The notes below the pieces were generated by a model. That model was given only the letters and a program-made list of their open reading frames with translations. It was not told the DNA's origin and did not search any database. DNA of 64,000 nucleotides from the NCBI RefSeq assembly GCF_946480385.1, contig NZ_CAMLJP010000008.1, positions 32,423 through 96,422 of the forward strand, read 5' to 3'. How positions within the stretch are numbered: the stretch's first letter is position 1; every line of letters begins with the position of its first letter. The position numbers were made by a program, and so were the translations under genes. Origin of the DNA: an uncultured Azospirillum sp. (GTDB lineage: Bacteria; Pseudomonadota; Alphaproteobacteria; Azospirillales; Azospirillaceae). Positions 27,862-36,825 of the stretch are shown here, piece by piece.

Positions 27862-30168
27862 ATGGCCCAGACCCCCGACGACAGCCACGAGCCCACCGCC
27901 ATACTGCCCGCCGCCGGCGCCGGGACGGATACGGGAGCCGATGGCGGGGCGGATCCCCAGGCCACCCGGCTGACGGCGCCGCCGGTCACTCCGGTGCCGT
28001 CCACCCCGGTGCCGGCCTCCACCGCTTCGGGCGTGGAGCCGTCGGGCGTCCGTGCCGCTCCGGAACCGATCGGGCCGGGCACGCTGCTGAGCCACACCTA
28101 TCTGGTGGAGGGATTGATCGCCCGCGGAGGCATGGGCGAGGTGCACCGCGCCCGCCATGTCGACATGGACACCTGGCATGCGGTGAAGGTGATCCGGCCG
28201 GAACTGGCGCAGGACGCCAAGATGGTCGAGCTGCTGCGGCGCGAGGCGGCGGCATTGCGGGAGATCCGGCACGAGGCGGTGGTGTCCTACGACGGGGTCT
28301 TCCGCGACGAATTCGGCCGGATCCTGCTGTCGATGGAGTTTCTCGACGGCCCGTCGCTGCATGAGGTGCTGCAGGCCGGGCCGCTGGACGCGGCGTCGGT
28401 CGCCGTCCTGCTCGACCGCATCGCCTCCGGTCTGGCGGCGGCGCACCAGCGCGGCATCATCCACCGCGACATGTCGGCCGACAACGTCATCCTGCCCGGC
28501 CGCGACATCGCCAACGCCAAGATCATCGATTTCGGCATCGCCAAGCAGACCGCCGCCGGGGCGGGAACCGTCATCGGCGACGGCTTCGCCGGCAAATACG
28601 GCTTCGCCTCGCCCGAGCAGTTCGGGCTGTTCGGCGGGCAGGTCGGGCCGCAGTCCGACATCTACAGCGCCGGTCTGGTGCTGGCCGCGGCGGCGCTGGG
28701 GCATCCGCTCGACATGGGCCGCACGCCGCAGGCGATGATCGAGCGCCGCATGTCGGTGCCCGACCTGTCGGCGCTGGAGGAGCCGTTGCGCGGCGTCCTC
28801 TGTTCGATGCTGGAGCCGGACCCGCAGAACCGGGCTAAAACGATGGCGGAACTGGTCGGCGCCCTGACCCGCCGCGCCGCCGACATCACGCCCTTCGAAC
28901 ACACCTCCCTTCCGGTCTCCACGCCGGAAAAGGAGACGAAGACGGCGGTGACGCCGACGGTGGCCGTGAAGGCCCCCAAGGAAGCCAAGGTGGAGGCCAA
29001 GGCGCAAACCAAGGGGGAGACGAAGAAGGCGCCGGTCGGTCTGATCGCCGGCGGGGTCGGCGGTCTGGTGGCAGCCGGCGTTGCCGGGTTCCTGCTGTTC
29101 GGGCAATCGCAGCCACCCGCCAAGCTGGCCGCCACCCCCGCGACGACCGCAACGACAACGGCGCCGCCGGCTAACACCACGTCCGCTCCGCCGCCCCCGA
29201 CCGGCATGACGACGGCACCGCTCGGCACCTCCGCCTCGACTTCGGAACAGCAGCAGAAGCCGGCTCCCGTCGACACGGCGAAGCTGGAGGCCGCACCGCC
29301 CACCCCGGTTAAACCCGCCATCCAGCCAGCCGAGCCGGCCACACCGCCGCTGCCGGTCACGCCGGCGGTCCAGACCGTGACCCAGCCGACCCCGCCCCCG
29401 GCGCAGCCCCAGCCACAAGTTCAGCCTCAGCCGACCACGCCTGTCCAGCAGGCAGCTCTTCCCGTCGCTCCACCGGTCCCGCGCCTGACGCCGGCCGAGG
29501 CGCGCAAGGCGGTGGAGACGGCCGCCGGCGGCTTCTCCTGCGCCGGCCTCAGGACGGTCGAGGCCGGGAACGGGCTGCGGATCGGCGGCTATGTCGGCAC
29601 CGAGGAGGACGCCAGAACCCTGAAGGCGGCGCTCACCGCCCTGCCGGCCGGCATCGACGTCGATGCGCAGGTCGCCGTGCGGCCCTGGCCGCTGTGCGAA
29701 GCATTGGGCGTCGCCGGGCTGCCGGCGCGGGCCGAGGGGCAGGGGAACGGCGCCTTGGGGCTGGGTTTCAACCGGCCGTCGATGGTCTACCGCAAGGGTG
29801 ACAAGCTGGAGGTCACCGTGACGGCCGGAACCTCGGGCTACCTGACCGTCGATTACATCGACATGGAAGGCAACGCGATCCACATGGTGCCGATGCGGCT
29901 GCGTCGCGACGACCGGCTGGAGGCCGGCCGGTCGGTGACGCTGGGCATCGCGAAATCGGCGAGCGACCGCGTCTATACCATCGCGCCGCCCTATGGCCCG
30001 GCGATGATCCTGGCGCTGGTGACCCGCGAACCGCTGTTCCCCGCCGACCGGGAGGAGGTGGAGCCGGCCGGCCCCTATCTGGCGAGCCTGCGCGGCGCGC
30101 TGGCGAAGGCCGAGGCCAAGGGCGGCGTGGTCGCCCAGTCCGCCTTCTTCGCCACCGTCGCCGAATAG
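27862..30168 (+). CDS. ppkA: T6SS serine/threonine protein kinase PpkA with periplasmic DUF4384-like domain
   Basis: 768 residues. The kinase domain (about 75-335) has a glycine loop ARGGMGEVHRA, Lys109 (HAVKVI), catalytic loop HRDMSADN (201-208) and DFG at 223-225, so it should be active. A transmembrane segment (about 391-412, GLIAGGVGGLVAAGVAGFLLF) is followed by a Pro/Thr-rich stretch and a periplasmic end. Residues about 635-768 (MVYRKGDKLEVTVTAGTSGYLTVDYIDMEGNAIHMVP, YGPAMILALVTREPLFP) look like the DUF4384 domain that also ends the caspase-like protein at 11479-13110. Pfam-type PpkA proteins often carry a von Willebrand domain instead. Probable target: TagH. Confidence 0.9.
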   Translation: MAQTPDDSHEPTAILPAAGAGTDTGADGGADPQATRLTAPPVTPVPSTPVPASTASGVEPSGVRAAPEPIGPGTLLSHTYLVEGLIARGGMGEVHRARHVDMDTWHAVKVIRPELAQDAKMVELLRREAAALREIRHEAVVSYDGVFRDEFGRILLSMEFLDGPSLHEVLQAGPLDAASVAVLLDRIASGLAAAHQRGIIHRDMSADNVILPGRDIANAKIIDFGIAKQTAAGAGTVIGDGFAGKYGFASPEQFGLFGGQVGPQSDIYSAGLVLAAAALGHPLDMGRTPQAMIERRMSVPDLSALEEPLRGVLCSMLEPDPQNRAKTMAELVGALTRRAADITPFEHTSLPVSTPEKETKTAVTPTVAVKAPKEAKVEAKAQTKGETKKAPVGLIAGGVGGLVAAGVAGFLLFGQSQPPAKLAATPATTATTTAPPANTTSAPPPPTGMTTAPLGTSASTSEQQQKPAPVDTAKLEAAPPTPVKPAIQPAEPATPPLPVTPAVQTVTQPTPPPAQPQPQVQPQPTTPVQQAALPVAPPVPRLTPAEARKAVETAAGGFSCAGLRTVEAGNGLRIGGYVGTEEDARTLKAALTALPAGIDVDAQVAVRPWPLCEALGVAGLPARAEGQGNGALGLGFNRPSMVYRKGDKLEVTVTAGTSGYLTVDYIDMEGNAIHMVPMRLRRDDRLEAGRSVTLGIAKSASDRVYTIAPPYGPAMILALVTREPLFPADREEVEPAGPYLASLRGALAKAEAKGGVVAQSAFFATVAE

Positions 30169-30176
30169 CTCCGCCG

Positions 30177-31826
30177 ATGAAAAGCGGCGGCCGTCGCCTC
30201 GCCATCATCGGCGGCCTTCTGGCGCTCTGCGCGCTGGCCGGCGGGCTGCTCGGCCTCGGCATCGACCGGTTGACTGGTCCTTCTCCCGCGCCGCCGCAGA
30301 TCGTCGCGGTGGAGCCGCCACCTGCCATCCAGGCTCCCGTCCCCGTTCCCGTCCCGGTCCCTCTTCCGGCGGCGGTCCCGGCCGCCGCTCCCGTCCAGCC
30401 GGTTCTCCCGGCGCTGTCGGAAGCCCGCTGCCCGGACGGTCCGCTGCCGACCGGGCCGGCGCCGCGCTGCCGGTCCTTTCGCGTTCCGTCCGACTGGCAG
30501 CGGGCGGACAGTCCGCCGCTCGACCTGTTCGTGACGATTCTGCCGGCGCTGAACGGTGCGCCGGCCGCCGATCCGGTGGTGCTGCTCAGCGGCGGGCCGG
30601 GGCAGGGCGGCAGCGACGATCTGCGCGGCACCGCCACGATCCTGGCGCCGATGCGGGCGAGTCGCGACGTCATCCTGGTCGATCAGCGCGGCACCGGGCT
30701 ATCGAAGCCGTCGCTGCGCTGTCCTGGGCTGGACCCGCTGCGCTACTGGTTCGGCGGCGTGACGGCGGAGGACGCCACCGCCTGCCTGGATCCGCTGCGT
30801 CGCGCCGGCTACCGGCTGGAGGATTTCGACAGCGGCCAGAGCGCGGCCGACCTGCCGGCGCTGCGCCGTGCCCTGGGGGTGGAGCGCTGGAACGTGGTCG
30901 CGACCTCCTATGGCGGGGTGCTGGCGCAGGCGCTTCTGCGCATCGACGGGGCGGCGGTGCGCAGCCTCGTGCTGAACTCCCCCGCCACGGCGGACGCGAC
31001 GTGGCTCGACCTCGACCGGCTGACCGCCATCCGGCAGGCCCACCGCCGCATGGTCGAGGATTGCGCCGCCCAGCCCGACTGCGCCCGCGCCTTCCCCCGG
31101 CTGGGGCAGGCGGTCGAACGGCTGGCGGCGGCGCTGGAGCGGCGACCGCTGGAGCTGCGATTGCGCCATCCCGTCACCGGGCGGGAGACCGACCTGCGCC
31201 TGGACTGGCCGATGCTGGCGGGTGTCCTGGCGCTGCGGCTGGGCAGCGGCGACGGGATGGTGGCGGTGCCGGCCCTGCTCGACCGTCTCGACCGCATGGT
31301 CGGCGCCGGTGCGGCGGGGCGGGTGGACGACCCGGCCATCCTGTCGCTGGTGATGCCGCCGCCGATCTGGACCGTCCTGGACAGTCTCGCCTATGGCCTG
31401 AATCTGACCGTCGGCTGCCGCGAGAACCGGCCGCACATCGACGCCGCCGCAGCCCGCCGTGCAGCCGCCGACCTGCGCCCCTATGTGATGGCCGAGGCTG
31501 TGGAGACCGATTACGACACCGCCTGTCCGGCGCTGGGGCTGCGGCCGGTCGATGCGTCCTTTTACCGGCCGGTGCCGTCCGATGTGCCGACGCTGATCCT
31601 GACCGGCGCCTATGACACCTTCACCGCCCCGGCACGGGCCGAGGCGATGGGGCGGAGCCTGCCGCGGGCGACGCTGCTGTCCTTCCGCGGCATCGGCCAT
31701 GACGTGCTGGGTGCCAGCCTGTGCGGCCGCACCGCCGCCGCCCGCTTCGTCGAGACGCTGGCCGTGGGCGAGGCCGGCGCCTGTGTCGAACGGCTGCTGC
31801 CGCCGACCTTCGCAGCCCGGCCTTGA
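30177..31826 (+). CDS. Membrane-anchored or secreted alpha/beta hydrolase (S33/TAP-like)
   Basis: 549 residues. A signal peptide or anchor (about 6-28) and a Pro/Val-rich linker precede an alpha/beta-hydrolase of the proline-iminopeptidase/TAP type: VVLLSGGPGQGGSDDL, VILVDQRGTGLSKPSLRC, nucleophile Ser244 in ATSYGG, an acid in LTGAYDTFTAP and His in GIGHDVLG. A helical lid sits between them. It starts 8 bases after the ppkA stop, so it belongs to the T6SS operon. It could act on peptides or esters in the periplasm, or be an exported effector; neither is shown. Last gene before composition drops. Confidence 0.78.
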   Translation: MKSGGRRLAIIGGLLALCALAGGLLGLGIDRLTGPSPAPPQIVAVEPPPAIQAPVPVPVPVPLPAAVPAAAPVQPVLPALSEARCPDGPLPTGPAPRCRSFRVPSDWQRADSPPLDLFVTILPALNGAPAADPVVLLSGGPGQGGSDDLRGTATILAPMRASRDVILVDQRGTGLSKPSLRCPGLDPLRYWFGGVTAEDATACLDPLRRAGYRLEDFDSGQSAADLPALRRALGVERWNVVATSYGGVLAQALLRIDGAAVRSLVLNSPATADATWLDLDRLTAIRQAHRRMVEDCAAQPDCARAFPRLGQAVERLAAALERRPLELRLRHPVTGRETDLRLDWPMLAGVLALRLGSGDGMVAVPALLDRLDRMVGAGAAGRVDDPAILSLVMPPPIWTVLDSLAYGLNLTVGCRENRPHIDAAAARRAAADLRPYVMAEAVETDYDTACPALGLRPVDASFYRPVPSDVPTLILTGAYDTFTAPARAEAMGRSLPRATLLSFRGIGHDVLGASLCGRTAAARFVETLAVGEAGACVERLLPPTFAARP

Positions 31827-31900
31827 GCGCTTGGTTGCTGCACTGCCGGCTTTGCCGTCTGCCCGCTCTTTTGAAGGGTGATTTATCGAGAGTACCGTCT

Positions 31901-31920
31901 TGATAATCGTATTATTATCA
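31901..31920. promoter_or_regulatory. 7-bp perfect dyad in the AT-rich leader of the three-gene island
   Basis: TGATAAT and ATTATCA flank a 6-base spacer (20 bases in all). It stands 51 bases before the ATG of the first island gene, in the only clearly AT-rich gap of this area. The position suits a repressor operator or part of the promoter. I could not place a confident -35/-10 pair. Confidence 0.45.
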
Positions 31921-31970
31921 TGTCAGCATTCCCTTGGCGTGTATTCTCCTGTCAATGGAGACCCGTGGCC

Positions 31971-32972
31971 ATGGAAGACATCCTGGAAAGTCTCGCGAAG
32001 ATGCCCGGTGGCGTGGCGCGTCTTTCGAACCTCGTTTCCGGCCTGAAGCTCGACCATATTTCTCCATTGGCATTGCGCAAACTCCTGTTGGAAGCGGCTG
32101 GCGGCGCCGGTGCCGCCGGCAGGACGATGTCGTGGAATTTGGCCTACAGCCGGCTGCGCAATTGCATCATTCGTTTGGAAAGAGAGCTGTATTTCCAGAG
32201 GTCCAACCCGCCGTCATGTGAATCCGGCTGTGCGATCGTCCTGCCTCTCGGTATTTTCAACGGCGACGCAAGCTTTCAGCTTTTCAAGAGCGACTATCTG
32301 GATCGTAGCCGCGACCTCGGCCTTTTGCCGAGAACACTCGACTCCGCGTACGACCTCGATATGCTTTTGAGTTATCTTAGGCAGGGATTGCGCGATGGCA
32401 TGCCCGAGGACGGCGGGTTGGGCAACCCCGCCTCAGGGATCGTCACGTTTCTGACGCCGCTCGACGAAACCTGGGAAGCATTGACCGAGCGGCGCATCAG
32501 GAAGATCTCGCCTCTCGGTCCGATGCCGTCCGGATGCAATGTCGCCGACATATTGGATGATCTGGGTCTTCCCTATACGGACAGCAGCGGCTGGCTGATA
32601 GAATTGAGAACGGCGGTGCCGCTCAGCAAAATTCTAAACCACTCCGGAAGGAAGGGAAGATGTGCCGCGCCGACCGTCATCGAGAGTTTGGGGCATGACT
32701 ATTTCCGTCATTGGCCGAACTTCGACGGAACCGACCAGTACGGCCGGACCCTGCATTTCGGCACGCTGCGCGACGGGCGGCCCGACGTCGAGGGACGGCC
32801 GGAGATCATTGTCGACCACATACCCGGCTCCGTTCTCGCCAGCCATTTCGAAGTTTCCATTCTGGGACGGATTCCCGGACGTGACATTCCGGCTCCGGCC
32901 GCAGTGGCCGCCTTTCTGGCCGGCCGCCGGGAACCCCACGATTTGATCAAGGAAATCTGCGCGAGATTGTAG
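31971..32972 (+). CDS. Unrecognised protein, first gene of the low-GC three-gene island
   Basis: 333 residues from MEDILESLAKM (GGAG 10 bases upstream); a GTG 31 codons earlier lies in the AT-rich leader and is less likely. I do not recognise a family. Residues 1-100 are helical and basic (RLRNCIIRLERELYFQ). Residues about 110-230 are mixed and contain GIVTFLTPLDETWEALTERR and GWLIELRTAVPLS. The C-terminal ~90 residues hold two His/Asp-rich strands (GHDYFRHWPNFDGTDQYG, IIVDHIPGSVLASHFE). There is no signal peptide or membrane segment, so it is probably cytosolic. Codon use differs from the flanks, with many TTT, TTG and AAA/GAA codons. The next gene begins 18 bases downstream. Confidence 0.7.
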   Translation: MEDILESLAKMPGGVARLSNLVSGLKLDHISPLALRKLLLEAAGGAGAAGRTMSWNLAYSRLRNCIIRLERELYFQRSNPPSCESGCAIVLPLGIFNGDASFQLFKSDYLDRSRDLGLLPRTLDSAYDLDMLLSYLRQGLRDGMPEDGGLGNPASGIVTFLTPLDETWEALTERRIRKISPLGPMPSGCNVADILDDLGLPYTDSSGWLIELRTAVPLSKILNHSGRKGRCAAPTVIESLGHDYFRHWPNFDGTDQYGRTLHFGTLRDGRPDVEGRPEIIVDHIPGSVLASHFEVSILGRIPGRDIPAPAAVAAFLAGRREPHDLIKEICARL

Positions 32973-32990
32973 GCCGCTTTGGGGGGACGC

Positions 32991-34097
32991 ATGAGCAGGA
33001 CGCTGACAGCCGGTGGCGGCAACGCACCGGATGATTTGGTCGTTTCTCCGCCTTACGGCGTCGCAGGATACGAGGCGTGGCTACGCCGTGGTCTCGACAT
33101 TTATTGGCATCCCAGCAGTACGATCGGGGAGCGGGATGTCGCCTTCGCCCCGCTGATCGTCAACAGCAACTCGTTCGAAGGTCTGGCGCCGCAGCTCGTC
33201 CGTTATGCCGGCGGTTTTCCCGCAGGCTGCGAGCATCTGCGGGAGGCCGCCGGTCTGGCTCTGGGGGCGTGGGACGGCCAGACCGTGCATGCTCCACTGG
33301 TGCTGGGCGAGCTTCTCCGGCTTCTGCGCCGTCTTCCCCACCACAGCCATGTTTCCTACCTGCGCCGCCTGCTGTGTTCGCCGACATTGATGGCACGCTG
33401 TCAGGGGACGTCGCTTCCGATGGAGGCTTTCGAGACGGCCGCGGGACTGTTGCAGTTCCCGGACGGAAAAAAGCTCTATATCGATTTGCGGACGCAGGCC
33501 AATTTCTGGAGCGTCCGCTATCTGCCGCGCTGGTTGGAGGAGATGATTCGCGCCAATCACCTGACATGGCTGGAAGGGCTGGTGCAAGTCCGCGAGGAGT
33601 TGGAGCGTGCCTATCCGGACGGCGCCCCGCTGCGGCCGTTGATTGGCCGGCTGGCCGCCAATGCCGGGCCGCTCGACCGTGTGCTTGGCGATCTCGCCAG
33701 GGCCGGCGATCTCGGTGAATGGCTGAAGATCCAGCTTTTCGGGGGGAACGGTGCGCCTTTCAGGCTGGTCGAACTGTCGGATCCGGTGACGGGCAGGGGC
33801 AAGGTGCTGAGCCTAGTCCGTGGTGCGGAGCGTTTGACGTTCGATGAGAGCGCCGTTGGGATCGCCGCCTACGAGTTCCTCTATCGGTTGTGCGGATGGG
33901 TGCAGAGTTTCGCATTGGATCCCCAACCCCACGCGCCTCGGCAGGCGCCGCCGGGCGACGCCCTGAAGATACGCGATAAATTCAACGATACCCTGACGAA
34001 CTGGCAGCGCCGCATGCCCTCGACGGACCCGCTCCGATCGTCCGGCGTCGTGCCCGCTCCAGGGCGGGTGGTTTCAATCGAAGGGCAATCTCTATGA
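32991..34097 (+). CDS. Unrecognised protein, second gene of the island
   Basis: 368 residues from MSRTLTAGGG, just after a G-rich ribosome site (GGGGGGA). I do not recognise a family. It looks mostly helical and globular: LRRGLDIYWHPSSTIGERDVAF near residue 30, LGELLRLLRRLPHHSHVSYLRRLL near 110, then an LYIDLRTQANFWSVRYLPRWLEEMI block, and a C-terminal polar tail. No known catalytic motif, signal peptide or membrane segment is visible. The last four bases overlap the next gene (ATGA), so the two proteins are likely made in fixed proportion and may interact. Confidence 0.7.
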   Translation: MSRTLTAGGGNAPDDLVVSPPYGVAGYEAWLRRGLDIYWHPSSTIGERDVAFAPLIVNSNSFEGLAPQLVRYAGGFPAGCEHLREAAGLALGAWDGQTVHAPLVLGELLRLLRRLPHHSHVSYLRRLLCSPTLMARCQGTSLPMEAFETAAGLLQFPDGKKLYIDLRTQANFWSVRYLPRWLEEMIRANHLTWLEGLVQVREELERAYPDGAPLRPLIGRLAANAGPLDRVLGDLARAGDLGEWLKIQLFGGNGAPFRLVELSDPVTGRGKVLSLVRGAERLTFDESAVGIAAYEFLYRLCGWVQSFALDPQPHAPRQAPPGDALKIRDKFNDTLTNWQRRMPSTDPLRSSGVVPAPGRVVSIEGQSL

Positions 34098-36541
34098 TTA
34101 GGGATCATTCCTCCACCCATTCGCGCGGCAATGCCCAGTCGCTTCTGAGCCGCTATTGCGAAGCGGTCGTCAAGCTGCGGCAGGCTGCGGCCTGGAACAG
34201 TTTCGATGAGAAGCGCCGTCGTGACGGAACGCGCATCGTGCCGATGGTCGATGCCGACGTGGTCCGGCTTTTCATGGCTCCGGGAGCGGAACTCCGTTAC
34301 ATCGATCCTTTCAGTCAAGCCGACATGCAGGATACCGAAGTTGCGGAGGCGCCGGGCGCCGGCGTCATCGGTAATCAGCTCGGCGAATGGCCGGAGGAGA
34401 ATTGGAACGGTCCTCTCACCCTGTTCGCCACCATTACGGCCGAGTACCTGTTTCTCAATCGGGAGATCATCGTCGGCGGCAAAAGCGTTTCCAACTGGGG
34501 TGAACCACTGCGCATTGCTCCTTCGCATTTGGAGGACGTGCAGTCCATGCTTCATCAGGTCCAGTTGAAGATCCAGAATATCCCCGATCTGGTCTTGAAG
34601 GAGTTGGACGACTTCGCGCTGGGCAAAATCGATGATGCCCACCGGCAGGCGCTTGAACGGAAAGTGGATCCTGTCCGTCCGGTGGTGGACGCCCTGCCGG
34701 GCGCCCTGCGTCAACTGTTTCTGGGGCCGGTTCGCGAAGCGATGCGCTGGCTGCGGCTGGTGGAAAACAATCAGCTTCTGTCGATGGAGGGCTTGGAAGA
34801 AGGCACGCGGACGGTCGTCGAGCCGGATCCCAATTCGGTGAGCGATTGGCGTTCCCTTTTGCGCGATGAACTGCGCGCGGCATTGCCGTCCTGGCTTGAA
34901 AGCAGCAGCAAAATCAGAAGAACGGAGCGGCTGGAGGAGCGCGCCTCGCGCGATGCCAAGGCTCTGGTCGGAGTGATGGCGCTGAACGATGCAGGTCTTC
35001 AGCCGCCGGACGGGACAGCGCCGTGGCGGGCGATTCTGGTCACCGGCGACGACCATCTGCATCGCGTCTATGCCCGGTGGTTCTGGAGCGAGAAAAATCC
35101 GCACCAGGAGCTCGACAGATATGTGTTGCGTCGACCCTTGCAATTCTCGCCTGTGTTGAATCTTTGCAGCATGAGCGACGATCCGGAGGCGGGAGGGATA
35201 TTTGACAACCTCGTCAAGGCCCTGGACGTGACCATCGATCTCATTTTCGGACGTGAGACCTCCGATGCGGCCGTTTATCGGCTTGAGCACAAATGGGACC
35301 GGGCGCAACGGGAGAAACACCGGCGCCAGATGGCTGACGACGGCAGCATGAAGAGCCACATTGATCGATGTTCCGACCATTGGCTCGAAGCCATCAATCT
35401 GATCAACGCAAGGAACCACGCGTATTTCTCTCAGGAATTCACCGATATCCTGCAAAAGCTCCATAAAATTCTCGATCAGGCGGATGCGAAGACATCGATC
35501 CTCGAATGGACATCCCGCTGCGTCGATGAGTTGGACAGCGAGCATCTGCGGATGTCGCTGTGGGAAACGATCTCGCGGATCGAAAAGATCGATGGGCCGC
35601 CCCGCATGCCGATCCAGATCCGTCTCGATTTCAGCAATCTTTTGGGAAAGGAGTATTCCCTTCGCCAGCTTCTGACCGGCTCGGCTGAGACCAACGCAAA
35701 CCGCCGCGGGATTCTGGAGAAGATCGGCAGTCGGGTCAGCGAGGAACTGACACCTGAGGGAATTTTCCTGATGGCTGTCATCAGTGGAAGCGGCGGGGCC
35801 TTTGGTTTGGCGCGTCATCATGTACGCATGGCTCAGAGACGGGCGAAGAAGCAGCCCAATCAGTCCGAAGCCTTGCTGAGCGAGATGATCTATTTCGACG
35901 CCTTGATAGACCGTTTCACGCTGGATGCAGGGTCCGAGGAGCAGATGCGGCGGACCCGGGAATCGCTGAAGCGTTTGGAGCAGTTGGCCCGGCAGGCTGC
36001 AGCGCCCGACAATATTTTCCTGGAAGCCCGGGCATTGTCGGAACATGCCGCCCTTGTCATCGATTGGCACAGCTTCGCTCCCGACCGCCGCTGCGAATAT
36101 CTGACCAAAGCCCGTCAGTTCCTGAAGAATGCGGAGCGGCATTTGCCGTTCCTGACGCGTCCCGACGCCAAGCCCGAGGAACGCGAGCTTGCGATGCAGA
36201 TCGTCGTGAACACCATGTGCGTCCAGGCACTTGGCCGGATCTGCGGCGAGCCGGTGGATTGCGATTCCCTGTCGAAAGCACGCAACTGCTTCGACACGAT
36301 CTATGGCGCGGAACACGGAGAGCCGGATTACATTTCTGAACTGTGGAAGCTGGCGGCGGATTGGCTGCTCCAGGGCGGCGCCGAAGGGGGCCGACGGGTC
36401 TTTGCCCATTGCGATAAGGTGTTGAGGGGGGACATCGCGGCAACCCTCGTTCCCAGCGACCGGATTTGTTTCGAACTGGTGCGGCGATTCGCCGAAAGCG
36501 GCGAGACCGTCGTGGTCACCGGCTGCCAATCGGGTGAGTGA
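34094..36541 (+). CDS. Large protein with PIN-like N-terminal signature and helical C-terminus, third gene of the island
   Basis: 815 residues, the largest island gene, overlapping its neighbour by four bases. The N-terminal ~350 residues carry spaced acidic blocks like those of PIN nucleases: VPMVDADVVRLF (Asp53), SRDAKALVGVMALND (Asp287) and RAILVTGDDHLHRVY (Asp319/320). A helical insert separates the first from the others. Residues about 400-815 are helix-rich and could be TPR- or HEAT-like (SEALLSEMIYFDALIDRF, EYLTKARQFLKNAERHLPF). If the PIN assignment holds, it would cut RNA, with the helical part sensing or docking. The family is not one I can name. GC content is well below the flanking genes. 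Confidence 0.65.
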   Translation: MIRDHSSTHSRGNAQSLLSRYCEAVVKLRQAAAWNSFDEKRRRDGTRIVPMVDADVVRLFMAPGAELRYIDPFSQADMQDTEVAEAPGAGVIGNQLGEWPEENWNGPLTLFATITAEYLFLNREIIVGGKSVSNWGEPLRIAPSHLEDVQSMLHQVQLKIQNIPDLVLKELDDFALGKIDDAHRQALERKVDPVRPVVDALPGALRQLFLGPVREAMRWLRLVENNQLLSMEGLEEGTRTVVEPDPNSVSDWRSLLRDELRAALPSWLESSSKIRRTERLEERASRDAKALVGVMALNDAGLQPPDGTAPWRAILVTGDDHLHRVYARWFWSEKNPHQELDRYVLRRPLQFSPVLNLCSMSDDPEAGGIFDNLVKALDVTIDLIFGRETSDAAVYRLEHKWDRAQREKHRRQMADDGSMKSHIDRCSDHWLEAINLINARNHAYFSQEFTDILQKLHKILDQADAKTSILEWTSRCVDELDSEHLRMSLWETISRIEKIDGPPRMPIQIRLDFSNLLGKEYSLRQLLTGSAETNANRRGILEKIGSRVSEELTPEGIFLMAVISGSGGAFGLARHHVRMAQRRAKKQPNQSEALLSEMIYFDALIDRFTLDAGSEEQMRRTRESLKRLEQLARQAAAPDNIFLEARALSEHAALVIDWHSFAPDRRCEYLTKARQFLKNAERHLPFLTRPDAKPEERELAMQIVVNTMCVQALGRICGEPVDCDSLSKARNCFDTIYGAEHGEPDYISELWKLAADWLLQGGAEGGRRVFAHCDKVLRGDIAATLVPSDRICFELVRRFAESGETVVVTGCQSGE

Positions 36542-36825
36542 ACAGGGACGATGGCACTTGAATGCCGAATTGCGATGAAAGGACTTTCGTCTCCTCACAC
36601 TCACCCGGCTCGGAAAGCATGGAGCGGCGACCGCCGCAAAGCGCCCCTGCTGGTTGCACGACTGCGACTGCCAGGTCGCTTTCGTCATCCGCCAACCAAC
36701 TCGTGGTCTCGGAACCCTTATGCTTCCATTGCCAGACGGCGGCGCAAACACTATGATTCGTCTGGTGCAAACCGGGTGTCCGCAGGGGCGAGACCCGTAC
36801 CGCTTGAGACGATCGGAAGACCCGT

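Noticed and set aside
31878..31970. Upstream GTG extension of the first island gene
   Set aside because: The extra 31 codons fall in the AT-rich leader with the dyad, and ATG 31971 has a GGAG at suitable distance.
36542..36825. Short open frames in the gap after the three-gene island
   Set aside because: They have no ribosome sites or plausible protein character and overlap one another on both strands; I see no supportable gene in this gap.
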